From an uncultured Eubacteriales bacterium (GTDB taxonomy: Bacteria > Bacillota > Clostridia > Oscillospirales > Oscillospiraceae): a DNA stretch of 64,000 bases. This document shows positions 52,611 through 63,892 of the stretch, one piece after another (the first letter of the stretch is position 1; each line of letters opens with the position of its first letter). Position numbers and translations under genes: made by a program. Under the pieces are notes generated by a model that was not told the DNA's origin, did not search any database, and saw nothing but the letters and a program-made list of their open reading frames with translations. The DNA lies in contig UQGJ01000008.1 in the NCBI GenBank assembly GCA_900540545.1, positions 4,915 through 68,914 of the forward strand, read 5' to 3'.

Positions 52611-53960
52611 TTAGTAGCTCACGCCCTGCCAAACCATAGCTTCAGCCACCTTGAGGAACCCCGCGATGTTGGCCCCGGCCACCAGATTTCCGGGCATCCC
52701 GTACTCCTGAGCCGCCTGAGCGGCGGCGTGGTAGATGTTCTTCATGATCTCGTGGAGCTTGGCGTCCACCTCGTCGAAGGTCCAGGCCAGCCGCTGGGAA
52801 TTCTGGCTCATCTCCAGCCCGGAGGTGGCAACGCCCCCGGCGTTGGCCGCCTTGGCGGGGCCAAAGAGGATGCCGTTGGCCTGGAAAATCTCCACCGCCT
52901 CGGGGGTGCAGGGCATGTTGGCCCCCTCGGCCACGGCGATGCAGCCGTTTTTCAGCAGGGCCTGGGCGCTGACGCTGTCCAGCTCGTTCTGGGTGGCGCA
53001 GGGCAGGGCGATGTCGCACTTCACCGTCCAGATGCCCGCGCAGTCCTCGGTGTAGGTGGCCGTGGGCACGTAGTCCAGATAGGTCTTGATCCGCGCCCGC
53101 TTGACCTCCTTGATCTCCTTGATGACCTTGTAGTCGATGCCGCTGGGGTCGTAGATATAGCCGTTGGAGTCGCTCATGGCCACCACCCTGGCCCCCAGCT
53201 GGGTGGCCTTCTGGTTGGCGTAGGTGGCCACGTTGCCGCTGCCGGAGATGACCACGTCGGCCCCCTCAAAGCTCTTGCCCGCCGCGGCGAGCATCTCCTG
53301 AGTGAAGTAGCACAGGCCGTAGCCGGTGGCCTCGGTCCGGGCCAGGGAGCCGCCGTAGGTCAGCCCCTTGCCGGTGAGGACCCCGGTGAACTCGTCCCGC
53401 AGCCGCTTGTACTGGCCGAAGAGGAACCCAATCTCCCGGGCGCCCACGCCGATGTCCCCGGCGGGCACGTCGGTGTCGGGGCCGATGTGGCGCTGCAGCT
53501 CGGTCATGAAGCTCTGGCAGAAGCGCATGACCTCCCCGTCGCTCTTGCCCTTGGGGTCGAAGTCGCTGCCGCCCTTGCCGCCTCCCATGGGCAGGCCGGT
53601 GAGACTGTTCTTGAACACCTGCTCAAATCCAAGGAATTTGACGATGGACAGGTTCACGCTGGGGTGGAAGCGCAGCCCGCCCTTGTAGGGGCCGATGGCG
53701 GAGTTGAACTGGACCCGGAAGCCCCGGTTCACCTGGACCGTGCCGGCGTCGTCCACCCAGGGCACCCGGAACAGGATGACCCGCTCCGGCTCCACCATGC
53801 GCTGGAGGACTCCGGCCTTCTCCAGGTCGGGCCGCTGGGCCAGCACCGGCTGGAGGGACTCCAGCACCTCACCCACCGCCTGGAGGAACTCCGGCTGGTC
53901 CGGGTCCTTCTTCGCCACGGTGTCGTAGATGCCTTGCAGATACGCATTCTCAAATGTCAT
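52611..53960 (-). CDS. gdhA: NADP-type glutamate dehydrogenase
   Basis: Hexameric enzyme of 449 residues joining ammonia to 2-oxoglutarate to form glutamate (or the reverse). Substrate lysines are present in GPYKGGLRFH (K93) and MGGGKGGSDFDP (K129), with the conserved aspartate in DVPAGDIGVG near 168. The nucleotide-binding loop is GSGNVATYA near 240. The length and N-terminus fit the biosynthetic class; coenzyme use is inferred from family. AAGGGG lies about ten bases before the ATG, and the promoter is clear. Confidence 0.94.
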   Translation of the reverse strand: MTFENAYLQGIYDTVAKKDPDQPEFLQAVGEVLESLQPVLAQRPDLEKAGVLQRMVEPERVILFRVPWVDDAGTVQVNRGFRVQFNSAIGPYKGGLRFHPSVNLSIVKFLGFEQVFKNSLTGLPMGGGKGGSDFDPKGKSDGEVMRFCQSFMTELQRHIGPDTDVPAGDIGVGAREIGFLFGQYKRLRDEFTGVLTGKGLTYGGSLARTEATGYGLCYFTQEMLAAAGKSFEGADVVISGSGNVATYANQKATQLGARVVAMSDSNGYIYDPSGIDYKVIKEIKEVKRARIKTYLDYVPTATYTEDCAGIWTVKCDIALPCATQNELDSVSAQALLKNGCIAVAEGANMPCTPEAVEIFQANGILFGPAKAANAGGVATSGLEMSQNSQRLAWTFDEVDAKLHEIMKNIYHAAAQAAQEYGMPGNLVAGANIAGFLKVAEAMVWQGVSY

Positions 53961-54023
53961 GTCGTCAAACCCCTTTACTGACAGCATTTTACAAAAAATG
54001 GAGCCGTCATATTGATTGGGTGT

Positions 54024-54052
54024 ATTATACGACGGCGGGCTTTGAATTGCAA
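54024..54052 (-). promoter_or_regulatory. gdhA promoter
   Basis: On the minus strand, TTGCAA (54047-54052), a 17-base spacer and a perfect TATAAT (54024-54029), about 65 bases before gdhA. Confidence 0.82.
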
Positions 54053-54332
54053 GAGAAAATGAAAAACTTGCAGAACTTGGGAGCCATTTTTTTGCCGAGC
54101 CGGAAATTGTGCAGGAACCAAGGACAGAACATGCTTTCACTGTAACTCGCTGAAAGACAAAAGAATTCTGGCGCCGGGGCCGCTGTCCACATCGGCTCAA
54201 AAGGGCAAATATAAATTGGCCACAAAAAAACAACGATATGCCACAAACGTGAACAAAATATTTCTTTTTATGATACGATGAACCAAATCCCACGGACGGC
54301 GAAGGGACAGGCAGTCCGAAATAACCTTTGAA

Positions 54333-54374
54333 GAATCCCCATGGGGATTCGCTGTGTATGGCCAGCCATACACA
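54333..54374. other. Two adjacent perfect palindromes upstream of the receiver-like gene
   Basis: GAATCCCCATGGGGATTC (54333-54350) is an 18-bp perfect palindrome. TGTGTATGGC-ca-GCCATACACA (54353-54374) follows after two bases. They lie 36 bases before the next gene in the 450-bp gap after gdhA. They could be operator sites or RNA hairpins; no T-run follows. The remainder of 54060-54330 is AT-richer, with no gene seen. Confidence 0.6.
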
Positions 54375-54409
54375 ATACCATTCTGCTGGCGAGGAGATGA
54401 TTCGCAATC

Positions 54410-54784
54410 ATGACCATCCTGGCGGTGGACGGCTGCCCCGGACGGCTGGAGGCGCTGGCGCGCTGCCTGCAGGAGGTGTTCCCGGAGGACGAGATCAAGG
54501 CGTTTTCCGACCCCGGCCTGGCCGTGCAGCACAGTTTTCGCGCCGAGGTGACCGCCACCTTCGTTGGCCCGTGTAACCGGCGGCTGGACAGTCTGGCCGT
54601 GGTCCAGGGCATCCAGTTCTTTCACCCCGGCGCCAGGGCATTCCTGATTACGGACCAGGACACCCCCAAGCGTATGCTGGACCGGGCGGAAATCAGCGCC
54701 TACCTGCACGGTCCCGTCACTGCCGGCGCCATTCGGACGGCGGTTTTCCAGAGTCCAAATGATTTTGAGGATATAAAGGTATGA
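54410..54784 (+). CDS. Response-regulator receiver-like protein lacking the phosphorylation site
   Basis: A 124-residue single-domain protein with the alternating pattern of a CheY-like receiver: the first strand MTILAVDG, helix 1 at 10-24, strand 2 IKAFSD, and a late strand ARAFLIT near 75-81. Where a receiver has its phosphorylated aspartate (end of strand 3, near residue 52) this one reads TATFVGPCN, so it cannot be phosphorylated there. The DxxPxR-type acidic start is also reduced (VDGCPGR). It may act by protein contact only. It ends 14 bases before the giant secreted protein, suggesting co-expression. Assignment is moderate. Confidence 0.6.
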   Translation: MTILAVDGCPGRLEALARCLQEVFPEDEIKAFSDPGLAVQHSFRAEVTATFVGPCNRRLDSLAVVQGIQFFHPGARAFLITDQDTPKRMLDRAEISAYLHGPVTAGAIRTAVFQSPNDFEDIKV

Positions 54785-54798
54785 GAGGAGTTTGCAGT

Positions 54799-57700
54799 AT
54801 GAACAGACAAATGGCAACGGGAAAGAAAGTCCTGGCCCTGCTGGTAAGCCTGTCCCTGATGCTGGGGCTGGCCGTGCCGGCCGGGGCGGCGGTGTCCCCG
54901 CCGGAGGACACGGGCCTGACGGCCTGCCACACGGCCCACGACGAGACTTGCGGGTACGTGGCCGCCGTGGAGGGTGTGGCCTACGGCTGCACGGAGACCG
55001 ACGCCGACGGCAACGTCGTCCACGCGGACGGCTGCGGGTACGTGGAGTCCGTGGAGGGCCACCCCTGCGGGCACACCTGCCAGGTGTGCCACCCCACGGA
55101 GACGCCGGAGCCGACCCAGACGCCGGAGCCGACAGAGGAGCCGAAGCCGACACAGACGCCGACGGTGGAGGAACCCGTCGATCTGCTCTCGGGGGATATG
55201 GAGCTGATGGCGGCAAGCTACTCTGGCGGTTCCGGCACCAGCGCCGACCCTTACATTATTAAGACAAGCGCCGACCTGGCCACGTTGGCGGCGGCGGTCA
55301 ATGCTGCCTACCCTAACAGCAACGACTATGAGGGCAAATACTTTAAAATTGCGGATGAGGCCACAGACCTGAAGGCGACTGCCCCAATCGGAACTTCCAT
55401 TGACTACATGCCCATGTCTTTTAAAGGCACGTTTGACGGCAACGGAAAAGTAGTTACCTTAAATATAGTAAAAGGGACCAACAACGCGGAGACCAATCAA
55501 TATTTGGGCTTGTTCGGATATATCGCCGGAAACGCCGTCATCAAAAATGTTGGCGTCAAGGGTAAGATAACCGGATATGGCGTGATGGGCGGCATTGTAG
55601 GCTATTGCGCCGGAAATGCTAAAGTGGAAAATTGTTACAACGCCGCCGAGGTTAACGGCTGTATAAAAGTTGGCGGCATAGCCGGCTCGAATGACGGAAC
55701 TATAACGCGCTGCTTCAACCAGGGCCCTGTGAACAGTTTACTAGCAGGCTCAGGCTCTGTTGGTGGTATCGTGGGAATGGCGAGTGGTAATTCTACGACC
55801 TCCAACTGCTACAACTTAGCGACGGTTTCCGGCCTTGGCGTCTCGATTGGCGGTATAGCTGGTTCTGCCAGTTATTATCCTAATCCAAGTATTATAGAGA
55901 CTTGTTACAGCACCGGGACCGTTTCTGGAAGCCAAGCGGTGGGCAGTGTTGTAGGCGACAATAATCAGGGTACGATTAAAAACTGTGTCGGCCTGAGTGA
56001 ACTGGCAACCGCGACGAAACTGGTTAACGGGAAGTATATTGTCGGACGCGTTCTTGGCAATAACTCATATAGTACCACTGTACTCACGAACTTCAAGGCG
56101 CTGGACACCATGAAAATTGGCGGGTCGGGGCAGGAAGCAACTGTGACTTCCTCCGGCGATAAGGGTCTCGCCACGAGCAATGGTGCAGATGTTGCCCTTA
56201 CCGACAAACTGGGCGACGTGTTCCCCGAATCGGAGGGCTGGACGCAGGACATTTATGAGTTCGACCCCAACAAGACCCTAGGCGGCAAGCTGCCTATCCT
56301 GCGGGGCTTTGAACAATTCGAGGGCTTGAAGCAGGAACCCCTGGCCCCCGGCGGCAAGCTGAACGAGAACCGGGACCCGGCCAAAATCTACATCAGCGCC
56401 AGCGGCAAGGATGACGATGCCAGCAACCCCTACGCCGGCAGCCCCACCGACCCGGTGAAGACCCTGGCGGCGGCGCTGGAGCTGCTGAACGACGGCGGCA
56501 CCGTCTACATCATGGACGATTTGCCCCTCACGGCGGCGGACGCCTGGGCCCTCGACGGGAGCAAGAGCCTGACCATCACCTCCGACGGCGCCGCCAAGAC
56601 CGTCAAGCGCGGCGAGGACCTTACTGAGGCGCCCCTGCTGGCCGTCACTGGCGGCGAGGTGACTGTCACCAACCTGAAATTGGACGGCAACACCGTCTTA
56701 GCCGCCGCCCCGCTGGTGTCCGTCACCGGCGGAGGCCTCACCCTGGGCGACGGCGCCAAAATTCAGAATAACAAGAACTCCAGCCTGGGCGCCGGCGGCG
56801 TCCTGGTGGACGGCGGCGCCCTGGCCCTCACTGGCGCCGTCACCGTCACCGGCAGCACCGCCGATGGCGCGGCCAGCAACGTCTATCTGGCCGACGGGAC
56901 CACCATGACTCTGACTGGCTCCGTCACCGGCAATGTGGGCGTCCGCACGGCGACCGCCCCCACCGCCGGGGGCGTGGCCTTCGCCACCGGCGGCACGGAC
57001 ACCGGTGCCTTCCGCTCTGACGACGAAGCCGCCGGCGTGGCGGCCAAGGACGGCGGGCTGTGTCTCACCACCCGGGCGGTGGGCCTGCCCGACGGCGCCA
57101 CGGCGGCGCTGGACGGCGGCACCCTCACCGTCACCCTCACCGAGCCCGCCGGCGGTCTCACCCTGAACGACGAAAAGATGGTGCTGGACCTGAACGGCCA
57201 GACCGTCACCGGCACGGCCAGCGCCCCCGCCATCACCGTCACCGGCGGGGACGTGACCGTCAAAAATGGCGCAGTCAAGGGCCACACCGCCACCGACGCC
57301 AGCGCGGGCGGCGACGGCATCGCCGTCACCGGCGGCAAGCTGACCATCGACGAGAGCCTCACCGTAACCGCCGGCAACGGCGGCGAAGGGATGGACGGCG
57401 GTATCGGCCTGAACGTCACCACCGGCGACGCCGTCAACCACGGCACCGTCTCCGGCGGCAAGGGCGGCGCGGGCGGCAACGGCGGCGTGGGCATCGTCAA
57501 CGCCGGCGGCGGGACCGTCACCAACGAGGGCACCGCCATGGGCGGCGCGGGCACCGCGTCCTCCACCGGCGGCGCCGACGGCGTGGGCGGCAAGGCCGTC
57601 AGCGAAAAGGTCACCACCACCGGCGCGAGCCGGGAGATTCCCGGCAGCGACCCTCTACCCGGGTGGGTCACGTCCACTGGCCTGTCGGACGACACCGCCG

Positions 57701-60700
57701 CCTGGAACGCGGCCACGGGCCGGCTGACGATTTTGGACAACTTTACGATGACCACCACCGGCCTTGTCATCCCGGCTGACACCACTGTGGTGCTGGACCT
57801 GAACGGCAAGACGCTGACCGGGCACAGCGGCGATCCGGCGGTCAAGACCACGGCGGCCAGCGTAAAGCTCACCATCTGCGACAGCAGTTCCGCCGGCAAC
57901 GGCACGTTAAAGGGCAACGGCAGTTATTCCGCCGTGGACTTCTATGCCTGCGGCGATGACTGCGTGATTGCAATTCAAAATCAGGTGACCGTCACCTCCA
58001 CTGGATACGCCGGAGCCAGCAGCACCAATCCCTACGCCACCCTCTCTGTCGGCGCGGCCACGGTGTACGTGGGCTGCGACCTTGCGGGTGAAAACCCCAC
58101 CAAGGGCGCCACCGTTGAAAATACCTGTACCGACAACATCGGCGCGGGCGCCATCAAGTTCGTCAACGGCGCTGGCACCGTCCATATCGGCGAGGGCAAC
58201 ACCGTGAAGGCATACGCCACGGCCATTTTCGCGGACGCATCGGGCGCTGTCGATACCAGCACCCTGGTGAACGCCGGCGCCATCAGCAGTACCACCGCCA
58301 GCAGCATCGACGTGCGGGCTGATTATACCCTCAACCTGACCAATACCGGCACCATCACCGGCGCCGACGGCGCCAGCGGCAAGGACGGGCTGCCGGCTAT
58401 CACCACCGCTGGGACCCTCACCGTCACCAGAAACGCCGGGACCATCACCGGCGGCGCGGGCGCTGCCAGCAAGAACGGCGGCGCGGCCATCGCCGCCACC
58501 GGCGCGGGCACCGTGACCATCACCGAGAACACCGGCACCATCCAGGGCGGCAAGGGCGGCGACGCCACTGCGGCTGACGGCCTGGGCGGCAACGGCGGCG
58601 CGGGTATCTCCGGCACCGCGGCCAATATCACCATCACCTCCAACGCCGGCCACATCCAGGGCGGTAAGGGCGGCGACGGCATCTGCAACGGCCACCCGGA
58701 GGACGCGGGCTACGTCAGCGGCACCCCCGCCACCCACGGGCAGGGCGGCAAGGCCGTGCCCGACGGCGTGGATATTTCCAGTGTCGGCGGCGAGGTGGAG
58801 AACGGCGTCAAGGGCCTGTGCCCCAACGAGCCGTCCTCGGAGAACATCCCCGCGTGGCTCTCCGGCGTTCTGGCAGAGAGGAAATTTACCCATACCTACG
58901 ACGAGACGACGGGCGAGCGCACCCTCACCCTCACCGGCGACGCCAGCCTCACCGGCACCCTGACCATCCCCGTGGACACCCAGCTGGTCCTCGACTTGAA
59001 CGGCCATACCCTCACCGGGCCGGGCAGTGCGGCGGCGGTGACGGCGGCGTCCAGCGCAAAGAATGTCAAACTGACCGTCTGCGACACCAGCGCATCCGGC
59101 GGCGGCAAGCTGGACGGCGGCAGCAAGGCCGCCGTGGAGTTCACCGACTGCGGCACGGGCTGCGTGGTGGCAGTGCGGAACAATGCGACCGTCACCTCCG
59201 CCAACAGCACTACGGGCACTATCAACTCCGGCAAGGCCACCCTCCACATAGGCGCGAACAGCAGCGGCGAAAACGTCACCCAGGGGGCCACCGTGGAAAA
59301 TACCGTCTCCGGCGGAAGCGCCCTGTATCTCGCAAACGCCTGTGACGTCACCGTCTACGCGGGCAACACCGTCAAGCACGCGGCGGGCGGTGCCGTGTTC
59401 ATCCCCAACACCGCCACTGGCACGGTAAACCTGACCAACGCGGGCAGTATCACCAGCGGTAGGGGGAGCGGCAACAACGGCTCAGCGGGCGTGTCCGTGG
59501 GCAACTCCACCGCCACCCTGAACCTGACCAACTCCGGCACCATCCGGGGCGGCGACGGAGCGGACAGCAACACCGGCGCCGGCGGAAACGGCGGCGCGGG
59601 CGTGTCCACCAGCGGCAGCGGCGCCGTAAATATCACAAACCAGCCCACCGGCAAAATCATGGCCGGCAACGGCGGTGAAGCCACCGGGAATACCGGCACT
59701 GGCGGCTCGGGCGGTTCGGGCATCACGGCCGGCACCGCGTCCACCGTCACCATCACCTCCAACACCGGCACCATTCAGGCCGGCAGTGGCGGCGACAGCG
59801 CCGCGGGTCTGGGCGGCGCCGGCGGCGACGCCCTCCTGGCTGGCGGCACCAGCGCGTCCCAACACGCGACCATCATCCTCACCGCCAATGGGGAGACCGG
59901 CAACATTCTGGCCGGCGCGGGCGGCGCGGGTCTCATCGGCGGCGGCGACGGCGGTGCGGGCGTCTACGCCCTGAACGACGGCGCGGCTACCATCACCTCC
60001 AACGCCGGCACCATTCACGGCGGCGCCGGCGGCGACAGCACCCAGAACGCCGGCGGCAAGGGCGGCGCGGCGCTGTATCTCAACAGCGATAGTACGCACA
60101 AATCCACCCTCACGGTCGAGGCTGGCGCCAACACCGGCACCATGCGGGCCGGCAACGGCGGCAAGGGTGCCGGTACGCAGGGCGGCGGCGCGGGCGGCAC
60201 GGCGCTGGAAGCTGTGATTAGTTCTGGCAACAGCGGCTCCTTCATCCTTGAAACGGGTGCCAACTCCGGCACCATCCAGGGCGGCAACGGCGGCGACGCC
60301 CAGGACGCCGACCACGGCGGAACCAATACGACCCCCGGCGGCGCGGCGGGCGCGGTTGCCAGCGAAAAAGTCACGCTCAACGGCGTGACTGGGACAACCG
60401 GCGAAGCCGGCAAGGGCGGCGGCGACACCGGCCTGGACTTCAACCCCGCGCCCCCGGCCTGGGCTGGCGGAATGACCGTCTCCCAGGCGGCGTGGAGCCG
60501 GAGCGAGAGCGAGCCATACACCTACACCCTCACGCTGAAAGCCGACGCGGCCCTGCTCGCTGGCCAATCCATCGACTTCCCCGCCGACGGGCGCACCTAT
60601 GTGCTGGACCTGGCGGGCCACACCATCACTGGCGCGTCGGACGGTCCCGCCGTCACCCTTGGCGGCGCGTCCAACCTGACTATCGCCAACAGCGGCAATC

Positions 60701-63700
60701 CCGCCGGCATCACCGGCGGCGCGGGCAGGAACGCTGTGGAGGTGAACTCCAATTCCCTCGGCGCTCTGACCATCCTGGCCAACGGGGCGGGGGAGGCCGC
60801 AGGGGCCGGGGACCACGCTATCACCATTGTCGGCGGCGACAGCGCAGCCGGTGCGGGCGGCTCCGGCATCAGCTATGAGGCCGCAGTGGGCAGAACCGAT
60901 ACCGTAACCCTGAACATTAGTGCCTATGTGGCCGTCAAGGGCGGCAGCAGTACCGCCGGCGACGGCGGCAGCGGCGTATCCTTCAGCGCCGAAAGCGAAG
61001 CGACCGTCACCCTGGAGCTGGACAATAAGGGTTCCATCACCGGCGGCAACGGCGCGGACAGCGCCGCCGACGGCCAAGACGCCAGCAAGGGCGGCGCGGG
61101 CCTGCTCGTCACCGGCGCGGGCGCCGTGACCGTCACCGGCACCAACAGCGGTACCATCACCGGCGGCAACGGCGGCGATTATTCCGCCCAAATCAGTACG
61201 GGCGGCAGCGCCGGCACCGGCGGCGCGGGCCTCCACGCGGCGGCGTCCGGCGACGTGAGCCACAGCGTTACGCTCACCAACACCGGCACCATCCACGGTG
61301 GCAGCGGCGGCATCTTCACCGGCACCGGGAAGGGCGACGGCGGCAACGGCGGCAACGGCATCAGCAAGGCCGTCACCGGCACTGGAGCTGCCAATGTTAC
61401 CATCACCAACACCAACGGCTTTATCATCGCCGGTGACGGCGGCAATTCCATTGACGCCGACCACGGAGGCAGCGCGGACAACACGGCCGGCGCGAGCGCC
61501 CCGGCCGTAATGGAGGGCGTGACCGTCAGCGGCACTACCGATGCGGAACACGTGATGGCCGGCAACCCCGGTACCACCAACAGCAACGCCCTGCCCGTTT
61601 GGTCGGGCGGCCTGACGGCCGAGCAGGCCACGTGGGACTACGCCACCAATACCCTGGCGATTTTGAAGAGCGTGACTCTGGGCAGTGGGAAGTCCATTGC
61701 CTTCCCCAACACCGACCCCAACGGGCGCGATTTCGTTCTGAATCTGGCCGGGAATACCCTTACCGGGGCCGGCGATAAACCCGTTGTCACCCTGGCGGGC
61801 AACGCCAATCTGAACGTGGTCAACTCCGGCGGGCCTGACGCCGCCATCAACGGCGGCGGGGGCCAGGACGCCATCCGGTTTGACGACGGCGCGTCCGGCA
61901 AGCAGACCATCACCGCCGCTGCGACGGCGGAAGGCGCGGCCAGCGACGGTCACGCCATCGAGATCACCGGCGGCAGCGCCACCGGCGCGGGCGCAAAGGC
62001 TGGCGCGGGCATCGGCTCCGAGGCCACCCCCGACGCCACCGCGTCCCTGGCCGTCAGCCAATTTGTCACCGTCTCCGGCGGCGCCAGCACCAACGGCGCC
62101 GGCGGCACCGGCATTGCCCTGCCCCATGCAGATGCGGGGGCTGAAACTACCGCAACCATTACCATTGACGGCACCGTCACCGGCGGCAGCGGCAATACGG
62201 CGGGCATGGGTCTCACCACCGGCGGCTCGGAGCAGGGCCCCGTCACCGTCACCGTGGGCGCCACCGGCTCCATCAAGGGCGGCAACGGCAACGACAATGC
62301 CGACGGCTATGCACGGGACGGCGGCGTGGGCGCTGCGCTGGGCGCTTATGTGACCCTGAATAACAGCGGCAGCATCACCGGCGGCACGGGCAGTAAGGCT
62401 ACCAGCGGTAACGCCGGTAACGGCGGCACTGGCGGCGTGGGCGTCACCGTGGCCGGCAGCAGCGAGGTCCACAACCTGAGCGGCGGCTCTATCACCGGCG
62501 GCAGCGGCGGCGAGACCACCGCCACCAACGGCACCGGTACCGGTGGTACCGGCGGCGTGGGCGTCACCGTGGCGGACGGCGGCAAGCTGGTCAACAGCGC
62601 CACCGTCGCTGGCGGCCTGGGCGGCAGCTCCACGGGAACCGGCCTGGGCGGTAAGGGCGGCGACGGCGGCGCGGGCGTCACCGTGGCCCAGAACGGCACG
62701 ATGGCCAACAACGCCAACGCTTCCGTCACCGGCGGCAACGGTGGCCTTGGCAACATCGGTAATGGCGGTCAGGGCGGCGTGGGCGTCACCGTCGCCGACG
62801 GTGGCAGCGCCACCAACAACGGCACCCTCACCGGCGGTACGGGCGGCAACAGCTATGAGGGCACCCCAGGCGAAGGCGGTGCGGGCAACAGCGGCACTGG
62901 CACCTTCAATGGCAATGCCGGCGCGTCCGGCGGCGGAGGTGAGACGCCCGACCAGCCCCTGTGGACGGTGGACGCCTTCGGCTCCGAGCCGGAGGGGGTC
63001 ACCTTCAAAACCGAGCAGGACGGCACGGTCAAGATCACCTTGACCGCTGCCGTGACCCTGAGCGCCCCCCTGACCATCCCCGCGGACAAAGAGGTGGTCA
63101 TCGACCTGAAGGGACAAACCCTCACCGGCCCGGAGAACGGCAGCGCCATCCAGTTCGCCGGCAGCGGCGTGAACCTGACCGTCACTGACACCGTGGGCGG
63201 CGGCAAGCTCGCCGGCGCCAACGGCTCCGAAGATTTGGCCGGTCAGGCGGCCATCGACTTGGGCGCGCACACCGGCGGCAGTCTCACCGTCACCGGCAAG
63301 GCCAGCGTTATCGGCGGCGACGGCAGAAAGGGCGGCGCCGGCATCACTGCGGACGGCGGTAGCACCACCACCATCACTGTGGGCGCCCAGGGCGGCGCCA
63401 GCACCGCATCCGTCAAGGGCGGCAGCGCCCTGTCCCCGGCGAATGTGGACTCTTCACTTGCCAGCGGAGGCACCGGGATCGACGTGGGCGGCAACGTGAC
63501 CGTGTACGCCGGGGCCACTGTCACTGGCGGCAACGGCGGCAGCGGCGAGAAACCCGGCAGCGGAGGCACGGCTGTCAAGACCGCCGGCTCCATCGAGAAC
63601 TGCGGCAAGCTCCAGGGTGGCGGCGGCGGCGACAGCACCGGCTCCGCTCCGGCCGCCGACGGCGGCGCGGGCGCGTACACCTCTGGCGCGAGCGGCACCA

Positions 63701-63892
63701 TTACCAACCATGCCGGCGGGCAGATAATTGGCGGCAAGGGAGGCAGCAGCACGGATACCGGCGCGGGCGGCGCCGGCGGCATCGGTGCCCACAGCCAGGT
63801 GAACACCGCCAACGACACCATCGTCAACGACGGGGCCATCCGGGGCGGCCAGGGCGGCGACAGCGCCGCCGCCAGCGGCGGCAACGGCGGCC
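54799..63892 (+). CDS. Giant secreted Gly-rich repeat (beta-helix-type) surface protein, 3' end not in window
   Basis: An open frame of about 3,030 codons before the junction near 63,880. MNRQMATGKKVLALLVSLS and VPAGAA form a signal peptide. A Cys-rich head (residues about 42-98, CHTAHDETCGY, CGHTCQVCH) leads to a Pro/Thr linker. Then comes a lower-GC block at about 155-480 with GLUG-like repeats (GGIVGYCAGNAKVENCYN, GGIAGSNDGTITRCFN). From about 530 on, a YISASGKDDD...GGTVYI start of a parallel beta-helix is followed by very many TNTGTITGGNGGD-type repeats, interrupted by larger recurring modules (VLDLNGHTLTG, IPADTTVVLDL). It is probably an adhesin or surface fibre. GAGGAG lies eight bases before the ATG. 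Confidence 0.85.

Noticed and set aside
59482..63270. A 1,262-codon open frame on the minus strand opposite the giant surface-protein gene
   Set aside because: It lies wholly antisense to a frame with a signal peptide and recognisable repeats; absence of stops follows from the extreme GC and Gly/Ala codon bias.
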